Below, in pieces: positions 1-6,090 of a stretch of DNA of 20,311 nucleotides. The stretch comes from Acidithiobacillus ferruginosus (GTDB lineage: Bacteria; Pseudomonadota; Gammaproteobacteria; Acidithiobacillales; Acidithiobacillaceae). The DNA is taken from assembly GCF_018854495.1 (NCBI RefSeq), contig NZ_JABBDR010000180.1, positions 1 through 20,311 of the forward strand. Direction: 5' to 3'. Both the position numbers and the translations under genes were made by a program. Position 1 is the first letter of the stretch. Each line of letters opens with the position of its first letter. Under the pieces are notes generated by a model, which saw only the letters and a list, made by a program, of their open reading frames with translations, ran no database searches and had not been told where the DNA came from.

Positions 1-246
1 CTTCTGTACTGGACAGGGGCGTCTCTCCTCTGGTGGGGGGTCGGCATTTTGCTCATGGGTGCGGTGCTTGCGGCAGAATTGCTCAACAGCGCCGTAGAAT
101 CGCTCGCTGATCTCGTAAGCCCGGAATATCACCCCCTGGTAGCGCGCGCGAAGGATTGCGGCGCGGCGGCGGTGCTGGTGCTGAGCTTCACCGCAGTACT
201 GATCGCCGCGCTGCTGTTATGGCGGTACCTGCGCTTGGGGGGGTGA
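1..246 (+). CDS. dgkA: Diacylglycerol kinase, 3' end (partial)
   Basis: The reading frame is open from the first base of the window, so the 5' part lies outside; 81 residues and a TGA stop are present. DgkA is a small inner-membrane enzyme that phosphorylates diacylglycerol to phosphatidic acid, recycling lipid released during envelope glycan synthesis. The visible part carries the family signature: AELLNSAVESLADLV (partial residues 25-39), whose Glu26, Asn29 and Glu33 match the catalytic and metal-binding Glu69, Asn72 and Glu76 of the E. coli enzyme, followed by a conserved AKD (residues 50-52). Two hydrophobic stretches (about 9-26 and 54-75) match the last transmembrane helices. The stop codon is three bases before the next gene, a PAP2 phosphatase, suggesting one transcript for lipid phosphate turnover. 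The identification is firm; the N-terminal length is unknown. Confidence 0.93.
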   Translation, partial: LLYWTGASLLWWGVGILLMGAVLAAELLNSAVESLADLVSPEYHPLVARAKDCGAAAVLVLSFTAVLIAALLLWRYLRLGG

Positions 247-249
247 CCG

Positions 250-993
250 TTGCGCGGACCACAACGCTGGGAATTGCTGGCTTTATTGCTACTCGCTGTG
301 GGGGTGGCGGCGTTACTCTGGCTTTACGCGGGAGATTTTCTGGCGGGTCTGCTCCTGCATCGGGTAGCACTGCTGGACGCCCGTTGGGAGACCATAATTC
401 TGCAATCCAGGGTCCCTGGCTGGCAGCCATTCTGGGCCGGGGTGACGCAGCTTGGCGGGCCGGATTTTCTGCCCTGGTTGCTGGCGCTGATGGCCGCTGC
501 CTGTTTTGCAACCTGGCGTTTCTTTGATGGTTTCCTGCTGGTAGCCGGCACGGCGATATTGGCCGTACTCGTTCAACTGATAAAAGTGACAACCGCACGT
601 GCTCGTCCCCCAGCCGCGGAAATGTTGTCACCCGCGTTTCCCAGTGGGCATGTGAGCCTCAGCGTCGTGATCTATGGCCTGCTGGCCCTCTACCTTCTTG
701 CCACGCTGCGGCATCGAGGCCTGCGTCTGGCGCTGGTGACGGTGCTTGCAGTATTGGTGGCGGCTATCTCCTGGAGTCGTCTGATCCTCGGGGTACATTG
801 GCCCAGTGATGTACTCGGCGCATGGCTGCTGTCCGGACTATGGCTGGTCCTGCTCTGGGGGGTTTGGCGAACTTATCATTCCCGGCATCCACACTACGGA
901 TTGACCGGTGCGCGGCAGACCTGGAGCAGGGTGGCTCTCGGGCTGCTGGGTGTCGTCGGACTGGCCGTGATGGGATATGTATTGTCATTCTGA
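250..993 (+). CDS. PAP2-family membrane phosphatase (lipid phosphatase, PgpB-like)
   Basis: The product is 247 residues with about six hydrophobic segments and the three PAP2 phosphatase motifs in order: K112...R119-P120, PSGH at 131-134 (His134 is the expected catalytic base or acid), and SR-x5-H-x3-D at 176-187 (His183 as nucleophile, Asp187). Known members remove phosphate from phosphatidic acid, phosphatidylglycerol phosphate or undecaprenyl pyrophosphate at the periplasmic face of the inner membrane. The gene follows dgkA by three bases, so a role in phospholipid or undecaprenyl-phosphate recycling is likely, but the substrate cannot be read from the sequence. The start is taken as TTG at 250, because a run of seven G residues (237-243) sits six bases upstream as a ribosome binding site and no better in-frame start lies before the first membrane helix. 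Confidence 0.9.
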   Translation: MRGPQRWELLALLLLAVGVAALLWLYAGDFLAGLLLHRVALLDARWETIILQSRVPGWQPFWAGVTQLGGPDFLPWLLALMAAACFATWRFFDGFLLVAGTAILAVLVQLIKVTTARARPPAAEMLSPAFPSGHVSLSVVIYGLLALYLLATLRHRGLRLALVTVLAVLVAAISWSRLILGVHWPSDVLGAWLLSGLWLVLLWGVWRTYHSRHPHYGLTGARQTWSRVALGLLGVVGLAVMGYVLSF

Positions 994-1027
994 TGAAGCC
1001 TGCGCGCGTCACGTCGGCGCCTGCGAT

Positions 1028-1057
1028 TTTACCCAGCCCGCAGATACGGCTTATAAT
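1028..1057 (+). promoter_or_regulatory. Predicted sigma70-type promoter for the DUF948-ytxH pair
   Basis: A perfect TATAAT lies at 1052-1057, with TTTACC at 1028-1033 as a -35 element (four of six consensus bases) and an 18-base spacer. Transcription would begin near 1064, giving a leader of about 95 bases before the ATG at 1158. It lies in the 164-base gap after the PAP2 phosphatase gene. The prediction rests on motif match only. Confidence 0.55.
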
Positions 1058-1157
1058 GAAAGAAAGCGGCGCGATAGACACGGGGTTGTGGCGGATTGTT
1101 GCCCTTCACCGCATTTAATAGGATTGGCTTTCGGTGTCCGGAAGCTTGGGGGGAAGG

Positions 1158-1511
1158 ATGACTGTCAGTGCGGGGGTGACCATCATTGCCATTGTCATGA
1201 TGATGATTCTGTTGGTCATCACGGTGACGGCGTTCGTGCTGATACGGGCCCAGTTGCGTCTGGAAAGGCTGCTGGCCAGGGTTGAACAGGACCTTGGACC
1301 GCTGATATTTGATGCCAAGGTGGCACTGGCGGATATCAAACATATTACCCGGACCGGGCGAGTACAGATGGATCGGGTGGACTCCACACTCCGGTATCTG
1401 AGTGTGGAGATCATGGATACTGCGGATACCCTGATTCGTCCGGTTCGGGAACTGGGGTTGTGGTATCATGCGCTACGCACAGGGTGGCGTTATTTTTCCC
1501 GGAAACATTAG
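1158..1511 (+). CDS. DUF948-like single-pass membrane protein
   Basis: The product is about 117 residues. An N-terminal hydrophobic segment (about residues 6-30, rich in Ile, Val and Met) is followed by a helical soluble tail with heptad-like spacing, including LRLERLLARVEQDLG and DRVDSTLRYLSVEI. This is the architecture of DUF948/YtxG-type proteins: one membrane anchor plus a coiled-coil-prone domain. The biochemical function of the family is not established. The partner gene 23 bases downstream encodes a YtxH-like protein, and such genes are also found together in Gram-positive general-stress operons, so an envelope or stress role is a reasonable guess. The ATG at 1158 is preferred because GGGGGGAAGG lies directly before it; an in-frame GTG at 1134 behind AGGA would add eight residues and remains possible. 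Confidence 0.7.
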   Translation: MTVSAGVTIIAIVMMMILLVITVTAFVLIRAQLRLERLLARVEQDLGPLIFDAKVALADIKHITRTGRVQMDRVDSTLRYLSVEIMDTADTLIRPVRELGLWYHALRTGWRYFSRKH

Positions 1512-1534
1512 CTGGAAACAGTGAGGAGACCACA

Positions 1535-1891
1535 ATGAAGAACGCGGAAGGCTTTGTTATCGGAGTGCTGGTTGGCGCCGTTGGTGCCCTGCTGCTGGCC
1601 CCGGCCAGCGGCGCAGAGACGCGCCAGGAATTGCGGCGCGCGGTCGACAAAGGCCGTGATCGTCTACGCAATATGGAGTCTCTGGCGGAAGAACGCATCG
1701 GCGTGCTCATTGACGAAATTCAGGAAAAAACTGCACATCTGATGGATGTGGGCGGTGACTTGGTCGAGTCCAAACGCCAGGACCTGCTGGAAGCCATTCA
1801 GGTGGCCAAGCGCGCATTGGCTGAGGAGCGGGATATCCTGACCCGGGCCAGCCGTGCGCGCCGTGTCGAGGTGCAGGAAATCGACCACTAA
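1535..1891 (+). CDS. YtxH-domain membrane-associated protein
   Basis: The product is 118 residues. The N-terminus (residues 6-31) matches the YtxH signature: a glycine-zipper-like membrane segment, GFVIGVLVGAVGALLLAP, followed by SGAETRQELR. The rest is highly charged and helical (KGRDRLRNMESLAEERIGVLIDEIQEK and onward), consistent with a coiled coil. YtxH proteins are small, stress-associated and without known enzymatic activity. The start ATG follows GTGAGGAG (1521-1528) at good spacing. The gene is the second of a two-gene unit with the DUF948-like gene and is followed immediately by a hairpin terminator. Both proteins share the membrane-anchor-plus-helical-tail layout, so they may interact; that is inference. 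Confidence 0.78.
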   Translation: MKNAEGFVIGVLVGAVGALLLAPASGAETRQELRRAVDKGRDRLRNMESLAEERIGVLIDEIQEKTAHLMDVGGDLVESKRQDLLEAIQVAKRALAEERDILTRASRARRVEVQEIDH

Positions 1892-1920
1892 GGGCCCCTG
1901 CGGGGGCCTTACGACTTTTT
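1890..1920 (+). terminator. Probable intrinsic terminator after the ytxH-like gene
   Basis: AAGGGCCCC (1890-1898) pairs with GGGGGCCTT (1902-1910) around a TGC loop, with one internal G-G mismatch. A run of five T residues follows at 1916-1920 after a five-base gap. The stem begins in the stop codon of the ytxH-like gene. The gap before the T run makes this weaker than a textbook terminator. Confidence 0.6.
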
Positions 1921-1921
1921 A

Positions 1922-1930
1922 TGGTGTAAT
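1922..1930 (+). promoter_or_regulatory. Possible extended -10 promoter for the dsrE-hpt-mtiP genes
   Basis: TGGTGTAAT reads as an extended -10 element (TG, one base, then TGTAAT with five of six consensus bases), just after the preceding terminator. There is no recognisable -35 element at the right distance, because that position is occupied by the terminator stem. Transcription would start near 1937, about 65 bases before the dsrE-like start codon. An alternative TATGAT at 1967-1972 also lacks a -35 partner. Confidence 0.3.
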
Positions 1931-2002
1931 CAATCATTTCATGGCGCGGCGTCGGATCGGGACGGCTATGATGGGCGGGCCGATTTTCACAAGGAGATAT
2001 AG

Positions 2003-2380
2003 ATGGCTGATAAATTGCTGATGGTTATGGTGAACACCGATCCTTCCAACCCCCAGGAGTTGGGTGCGCCCTTTTTTCAGGCGACGGTGGCTGCCGCGAT
2101 GGATTTTGAGGTCGAAGTTGTACTGACCGCCCGCGCCGGCGAGCTGGCCAAGAAGGGGGTTGCGGAGAAAATGTTTGTTATGCCGGGCAGCCCCAAGAGT
2201 GTCTACGACTTTATCAAGGATGCCCATGAGGCAGGCGTGAAGTTCTTTGTCTGCACCCCGACCCTTGAGTTGTGGGAATGCACCAAGGAAGACCTGATTC
2301 CCGAAATCCAGGACATCGTCGGTGGCGCTTATGTCATCGAGCAGGCCATGGATGACAACGTGGTCACCTTTACCTACTAG
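2003..2380 (+). CDS. DsrE/DsrF-like family protein (putative sulfur-carrier or thiol protein)
   Basis: The product is 125 residues, the usual size of stand-alone DsrE/F-like proteins. Visible family features are NPQELGAPFFQATVAAAMD (16-34), the GVAEKMFVMPGSPKSVYDFIKDAHEAGVKFFVC stretch (52-84), ELWECTKEDLIPEIQDIVGGAYVIE (89-113) and the terminal FTY. Cys84 follows a core beta strand, where DsrE-type proteins carry a persulfide-accepting cysteine, and Cys93 is a second candidate. Characterised relatives relay sulfane sulfur between TusA-type carriers and oxidising or reducing complexes in the cytoplasm, but this subfamily is less studied and no tusA, dsr or hdr gene is nearby. AAGGAGAT (1991-1998) is a strong ribosome binding site ahead of the ATG. 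Only seven bases separate it from the next gene, so it heads a three-gene unit. Confidence 0.82.
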   Translation: MADKLLMVMVNTDPSNPQELGAPFFQATVAAAMDFEVEVVLTARAGELAKKGVAEKMFVMPGSPKSVYDFIKDAHEAGVKFFVCTPTLELWECTKEDLIPEIQDIVGGAYVIEQAMDDNVVTFTY

Positions 2381-2387
2381 TGCCATT

Positions 2388-2936
2388 ATGACACCTACCC
2401 ATTTAGGGCCCGCTGAGCATCTGTTTAGCGCGGAAGAGGTGGAGACGGCCATCCAGCGGATGGCCGTTGCCATTAATGAAGAGATGGAACACCTGACGCC
2501 GCATCGTCCGGTACTATTGCTTTGCGTGCTGACGGGCGCCGTCGTGGTGGTCGGCCAATTGATGCCGCACCTGCGTTTTCCCCTGGTGCTCGATTGTGTA
2601 CAAGTCGGTCGCTATGGCGACGAAACCAGTGGTGGTGTCTTGCAGTGGCGTACGTGCCCCAAAGAATCACTGGCAGGGGCGGTGGTTTTGCTGGTGGACG
2701 ACATCCTTGATGAGGGCGTGACCCTGCAAGCTTTGCAGGAATATTGCATGGTGGAGGGCGCTGCCGCCGTGCATACGGCGGTGATGGTGCGAAAGATCCG
2801 TTCCCGCGCGATCGATGTACGGGTGGACTATGTGGGGCTGGAAGTGCCGGATCGCTTTGTGTTTGGTTACGGGCTGGATGCCCGCGGCCTGGGGCGGAAT
2901 GCGCCGGGTATTTTTGTGTTGCCGGAGGACGGCTGA
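2388..2936 (+). CDS. hpt: Hypoxanthine-guanine phosphoribosyltransferase-like protein
   Basis: The 182-residue product has a type I phosphoribosyltransferase fold: PVLLLCVLTGAVVVV (41-55), the PRPP-binding loop VVLLVDDILDEGVTL (99-113), and a C-terminal base-recognition segment VPDRFVFGYGLD (153-164). The expected reaction is hypoxanthine or guanine plus PRPP to IMP or GMP in the cytoplasm. Two departures from standard HPRT are visible: the flexible loop reads RYG (75-77) rather than SYG, and Glu109 occupies the Thr or Ser position of the PRPP loop. The overlapping downstream gene encodes an enzyme that would release hypoxanthine, so salvage of that base is the likely job. The ATG at 2388 has no clear ribosome binding site and lies seven bases after the dsrE-like stop, which suggests translational coupling. 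Confidence 0.82.
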   Translation: MTPTHLGPAEHLFSAEEVETAIQRMAVAINEEMEHLTPHRPVLLLCVLTGAVVVVGQLMPHLRFPLVLDCVQVGRYGDETSGGVLQWRTCPKESLAGAVVLLVDDILDEGVTLQALQEYCMVEGAAAVHTAVMVRKIRSRAIDVRVDYVGLEVPDRFVFGYGLDARGLGRNAPGIFVLPEDG

Positions 2937-3748
2937 TGGGTGTAGCGGGCATTATCGGTGGCAGTGGTCTGACCGGGCTCAAAAATTTGCAAATTCGCCA
3001 CCGCCGGGTAATCCGTACGCCCTTTGGGGAGACATCTGGCCCATTGACCTTTGGCCAACTGGGTGGGCAGGAAGTCGTCTTCATCGCGCGCCACGGCTAT
3101 GGCCATACCATTCCTCCGCACCGGGTCAATTATCGCGCCAACATCTGGGCGCTTCATCATGTCGGGGTGACCCATGTCGTTGCGGTGGCGGCGGTGGGCG
3201 GAATCACCGCAGCCATGCAGCCAGGTGTTCTCTGTCTGCCTGATCAACTGATCGATTATACCAGCGGGCGCCCCAGCACCTTCTTTGAAGGCGGCGAGAG
3301 CATGGTGGTACATATCGACTTTTCTGAGCCCTATTGTCAACCAGTACGTGAGCGCCTGCTGCAGGCGGCAGGATCTGCGGATATCGTCGTTATCGACGGT
3401 GGCACTTATGCGGCCACCCAGGGGCCACGCCTGGAAACCATTGCTGAAATCCGCCGTATCGAAAGGGATGGTGGCGATGTGGTGGGGATGACCGGGGCTC
3501 CAGAAGCGGTATTGGCGCGGGAAATCGGCCTGTGCTATGCGCCCCTGTCGCTGGTGGTTAATCCGGCGGCGGGCAAGTCGGCGGAGCCCATTACCATGGA
3601 GGCCATCGACATGGTTATGCATGAGGGGATGGAAAAGGTGCGAAAGGTGCTGGGGAATGTCGTACCGCTGCTTGCGGATTGCCCGCAGTGTGGTTGTGGA
3701 ACAGCGGTGGGACCGGAGGCTCTCCGGCAGTTGCATAGCAAGAGGTAA
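2936..3748 (+). CDS. mtiP: S-methyl-5'-thioinosine phosphorylase (MTAP/PNP family)
   Basis: The 270-residue product belongs to the purine nucleoside phosphorylase family 2, shown by GIIGGSGL (5-12, phosphate site), RHGYGHTIPPHRVNYRANIWAL (52-73) and DGGTYAATQGPRLET (154-168). Methylthioadenosine phosphorylases carry aspartates near the adenine 6-amino group; here the loop reads NPAAG (209-213), typical of enzymes acting on 6-oxopurines. The expected reaction is methylthioinosine plus phosphate to hypoxanthine and methylthioribose-1-phosphate, in salvage of the methylthioadenosine by-product of polyamine synthesis. The ATG overlaps the hpt stop by one base and GGAGG (2924-2928) precedes it. 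A cysteine cluster, CPQCGCG (249-255), near the C-terminus is worth noting. The gene ends 22 bases from the convergent gor gene. Family assignment is firm; inosine-type specificity is inferred from the loop and from the hpt neighbour. Confidence 0.85.
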   Translation: MGVAGIIGGSGLTGLKNLQIRHRRVIRTPFGETSGPLTFGQLGGQEVVFIARHGYGHTIPPHRVNYRANIWALHHVGVTHVVAVAAVGGITAAMQPGVLCLPDQLIDYTSGRPSTFFEGGESMVVHIDFSEPYCQPVRERLLQAAGSADIVVIDGGTYAATQGPRLETIAEIRRIERDGGDVVGMTGAPEAVLAREIGLCYAPLSLVVNPAAGKSAEPITMEAIDMVMHEGMEKVRKVLGNVVPLLADCPQCGCGTAVGPEALRQLHSKR

Positions 3749-3770
3749 GCTACGGCTTTGCTCCGGCCCT

Positions 3771-5120
3771 TCAGCGCATGGTGACGAATTCCTCGGCGCT
3801 GGTGGGGTGGATGGCAATGGTGTCGTCAAGATCCTGTTTCGTCGCGCCCATGCGCAGCGCTACCGCAAAGCCTTGGAGCATTTCATCCACACCGTCGCCG
3901 ATGGCGTGCAGACCGACGACCTTTTCCTCCCGGCCCACCGTGACCAGCTTCATCGCCGTTTTTTCCGGTTCCGCCGCAAAAGCGCGGAGCATCGGGGTGA
4001 AGGTCGTCTGGTAGACCTTGACCGCCTCTTCTCCGTATTGCTCCTGGGCGGCTGCCTCGCTGAGGCCGACCGTCGCGATGGGGGGATGACTGAAGATCAC
4101 CGTGGGTACCACGAGGGTGTCGAGATGCCGCTCCTTCTGGTGGCCGAAGATGCGGTCGGCAAGACGGCGCCCGGCGGCGATGGCTACCGGGGTGAGGGCT
4201 GGGCCCGCAGTGACATCGCCGACCGCGTAGACACCCGGTGCATCGGTGTTTTGGAACGCATCCACGGGGATAAAACCCTGCGGGTCGGCAGTAATGTTTG
4301 CGAGTTCCAGACCAAGGTCGGCGCTGTTCGGACGACGGCCGATAGCCCAGATGACGGAATCCAGCCCTCCGAGGCAGTCGCCATCGTGAAAATGCAGGCA
4401 TAAGCCATCGGCGCGTTTTTCCACTTCCCGGACCTGGCGCTGGGCGAGAAGGCTGATGCCTTGCCGGAGCATGGCGTCCATCAGGCTCTCGCGCAGCATC
4501 GGATCGAAATCATTGAGGAAATGCCTGCGGCGCATGACCAGGGAAACGTCACTGCCGAGAGCGTGGAGTGCCCCGGCGAGCTCCACGGCGATATAACCGG
4601 CGCCCACCACGGCAACACAGCGGGGCCTCGATTCCAGCGCGAAGAATCCGTCCGAGGTGATGCCCAGTTCTGCACCCGGAATATCGGGCCAGACCGGCTG
4701 CCCCCCCGTGGCGATCAGGATGTGTGCGGCTTCCAGGGTGCTGTCGCCGACATGGATCCGATGCGCGCCGGAAAAACGGGCATGTCCGCGGATCAGGGAG
4801 ACGCCGTTACCATCCAGGCCTTGGGCATAGCGGTCATTGAGCCGCCCGATGTAGGCGTCACGCTGCTGCTTCAGGTGTTCCCAGTGGAACCGCGGTTCTA
4901 TGGCATCGAAGCCGTATTCTTCTGCCATCTTCATTTGCCCGGCAAGGTGGGCGGCATTCCAGAAGATTTTTTTGGGGACGCAGCCTGCATTCACACAGGT
5001 GCCGCCCAATGGACCGGCGGCGACCAGCGCGGTGACCGCCCCGTAACGGGCGGCGCGGTTGGCCATGGCAATGCCGCCGCTGCCTCCACCAATGACGATG
5101 AGATCGTAGGATTGTGTCAT
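3771..5120 (-). CDS. gor: Glutathione reductase
   Basis: The 449-residue product matches the usual length of bacterial glutathione reductase. In order: FAD-binding GGGSGG (11-16), the redox disulfide [13 protein letters not shown] (39-51, Cys42 and Cys47), the NADPH-binding motif GAGYIAVE (173-180) with arginines 197-199 after the second strand that favour NADPH over NADH, FAD motif VYAVGDV (297-303), and the C-terminal [12 protein letters not shown] (438-449) with the catalytic His438 and Glu443. It reduces oxidised glutathione with NADPH in the cytoplasm. It lies 91 bases downstream of the peroxiredoxin-glutaredoxin gene on the same strand, which supplies its natural electron acceptor through glutathione. 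The ATG at 5120 follows GGGAG at good spacing; a longer in-frame extension to 5195 has no support from the family's N-terminus. Confidence 0.95.
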   Translation of the reverse strand: MTQSYDLIVIGGGSGGIAMANRAARYGAVTALVAAGPLGGTCVNAGCVPKKIFWNAAHLAGQMKMAEEYGFDAIEPRFHWEHLKQQRDAYIGRLNDRYAQGLDGNGVSLIRGHARFSGAHRIHVGDSTLEAAHILIATGGQPVWPDIPGAELGITSDGFFALESRPRCVAVVGAGYIAVELAGALHALGSDVSLVMRRRHFLNDFDPMLRESLMDAMLRQGISLLAQRQVREVEKRADGLCLHFHDGDCLGGLDSVIWAIGRRPNSADLGLELANITADPQGFIPVDAFQNTDAPGVYAVGDVTAGPALTPVAIAAGRRLADRIFGHQKERHLDTLVVPTVIFSHPPIATVGLSEAAAQEQYGEEAVKVYQTTFTPMLRAFAAEPEKTAMKLVTVGREEKVVGLHAIGDGVDEMLQGFAVALRMGATKQDLDDTIAIHPTSAEEFVTMR

Positions 5121-5163
5121 GATAGCTCCCTTTTTTTCCGGGTTTGAACGGGACAAGAAGGAC

Positions 5164-5206
5164 GTCATCCCCGGCATACTGCTGGAGATGACCATCCGAA
5201 GGGATG
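5164..5206 (-). other. Two consecutive stem-loops between the prx-grx fusion gene and gor
   Basis: On the minus strand, just after the fusion gene stop, CATCC (5206-5202) pairs with GGATG (5197-5193) around a four-base loop. Directly after it, GTCATCTCC (5192-5184) pairs with GGGGATGAC (5172-5164), with one T-G wobble and an 11-base loop. No T run follows, so these are not classic terminators; an RNA processing or stability role is possible. Confidence 0.5.
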
Positions 5207-5211
5207 TGCCC

Positions 5212-5955
5212 TTACTTCCCGTCGAAATATTTCTCCAGGTCGTCGGCGCCGCCGATGTGTTTGCCGCCGATAAAGATCTGCGGCACGGTCGAACGCCCGC
5301 TCACCGCGCGAATCGTCCGTGAGCTGACGCCGGTACCCATACCTGTCTTGATCTCTTCAAAAGATATGCCGTGCTCCTTCAAAATTGCCTTGGCGCGGGC
5401 GCAATGTGGGCAGCCTTCGCGGGTAAAGATGGTGACGAATTCGGGATCGCGTGCCTCCGGGTTGATGTAGTGGAGCATGGTATCGGCGTCAGAGACCTCG
5501 AAGGGATCACCGGGTTTGTTGGGTTCGATGAACATTTTCTCGATGATGCCGTTCTTCACCAGCATGGAGTAGCGCCAGGAACGCTTGCCGAACCCAAGTT
5601 CGCTCTTGTCCACCAGCATGCCCATGCCTTCCGTGAATTCGCCATTGCCATCGGGAATCAGGTGGATGCTTTCGACAGCCAGTTCTTTGGCCCAGGCGTC
5701 CATGACAAAGGCGTCATTCACCGACATGCAGAGGATGTCATCTACGCCATTTGCGCGAAAGATCGGCGCAAGTTCGTTGTAGCGCGGCAGATGACTGGAG
5801 GAACAAGTGGGGGTATAGGCGCCGGGCAGGGAGAACACGATCACGGTCTTGCCCTTGAAAAGTTCGTCGGTGCTGACGTCACGCCACTGATTATCATCGC
5901 GGGTGCGGAACACGACCTGGGGAACACTTTGGCCTTCTATGCTGGTCAGTTTCAT
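5212..5955 (-). CDS. Peroxiredoxin-glutaredoxin fusion protein (Prx5-Grx, glutathione peroxidase activity)
   Basis: The 247-residue product has two domains. Residues 1-165 are a Prx5-type peroxiredoxin, with the peroxidatic Cys51 in PGAYTPTC and the conserved Arg129. Residues 172-247 are a glutaredoxin, with the CPHC active site (182-185), TVPQIFI (223-229) and GGADDL (235-240). Known fusions of this type, such as that of Haemophilus, reduce hydrogen and alkyl peroxides using glutathione, with the glutaredoxin domain recycling the peroxidase. The gene is followed by gor, which would keep glutathione reduced, so peroxide reduction and electron supply are encoded together. The ATG at 5955 follows AGGAGA at seven bases. 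A near-consensus promoter lies upstream. No dedicated regulator gene is adjacent. Confidence 0.95.
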   Translation of the reverse strand: MKLTSIEGQSVPQVVFRTRDDNQWRDVSTDELFKGKTVIVFSLPGAYTPTCSSSHLPRYNELAPIFRANGVDDILCMSVNDAFVMDAWAKELAVESIHLIPDGNGEFTEGMGMLVDKSELGFGKRSWRYSMLVKNGIIEKMFIEPNKPGDPFEVSDADTMLHYINPEARDPEFVTIFTREGCPHCARAKAILKEHGISFEEIKTGMGTGVSSRTIRAVSGRSTVPQIFIGGKHIGGADDLEKYFDGK

Positions 5956-6032
5956 CTCAGTCTCCTGTTTACGCTGCAGTTGCGGCACGATTGCCGATGT
6001 GCACCAGATGGCTCTGTGCTGCACACGGGCTG

Positions 6033-6061
6033 ATAATAGAATAAGTCTAAAACAATATCAA
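6033..6061 (-). promoter_or_regulatory. Strong predicted promoter for the prx-grx fusion and gor
   Basis: On the minus strand TTGATA (6061-6056, five of six consensus bases) and TATTAT (6038-6033, five of six) are separated by exactly 17 bases, in an AT-rich patch of an otherwise GC-rich region. Transcription would start near 6026, giving a leader of about 70 bases. This is among the best sigma70-type matches in the window, in keeping with an abundant peroxidase. Confidence 0.7.
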
Positions 6062-6090
6062 GTATCACCATGTTGGCCGAAGTGCGAGAT

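Noticed and set aside
994..1050. A GC-rich stretch with several T residues after the PAP2 gene, considered as a terminator.
   Set aside because: No stable stem of more than four base pairs could be drawn next to the T-containing stretch.
1029..1469. A minus-strand frame whose product is rich in histidines and asparagine, resembling a metal-binding protein.
   Set aside because: The histidines come from reading ATGATG-type Met and Ile codons of the DUF948 membrane segment backwards; this is composition, not a gene.
2867..3829. A 320-codon minus-strand frame opposite mtiP.
   Set aside because: The plus-strand phosphorylase is complete with all family motifs; the opposite frame has no coherent domain.
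3537..4403. A 288-codon plus-strand frame over the gor gene, plus another at 4461-5147.
   Set aside because: Both are antisense to glutathione reductase and have no independent ribosome binding site or motif.
5371..6033. A 220-codon plus-strand frame over the peroxiredoxin-glutaredoxin gene.
   Set aside because: It is a shadow of a well-supported two-domain gene on the other strand.
6026..6075. A possible OxyR site in the AT-rich sequence upstream of the prx-grx fusion.
   Set aside because: Only scattered ATA and TAT pieces match; the four spaced half-sites of an OxyR operator are not present in register.
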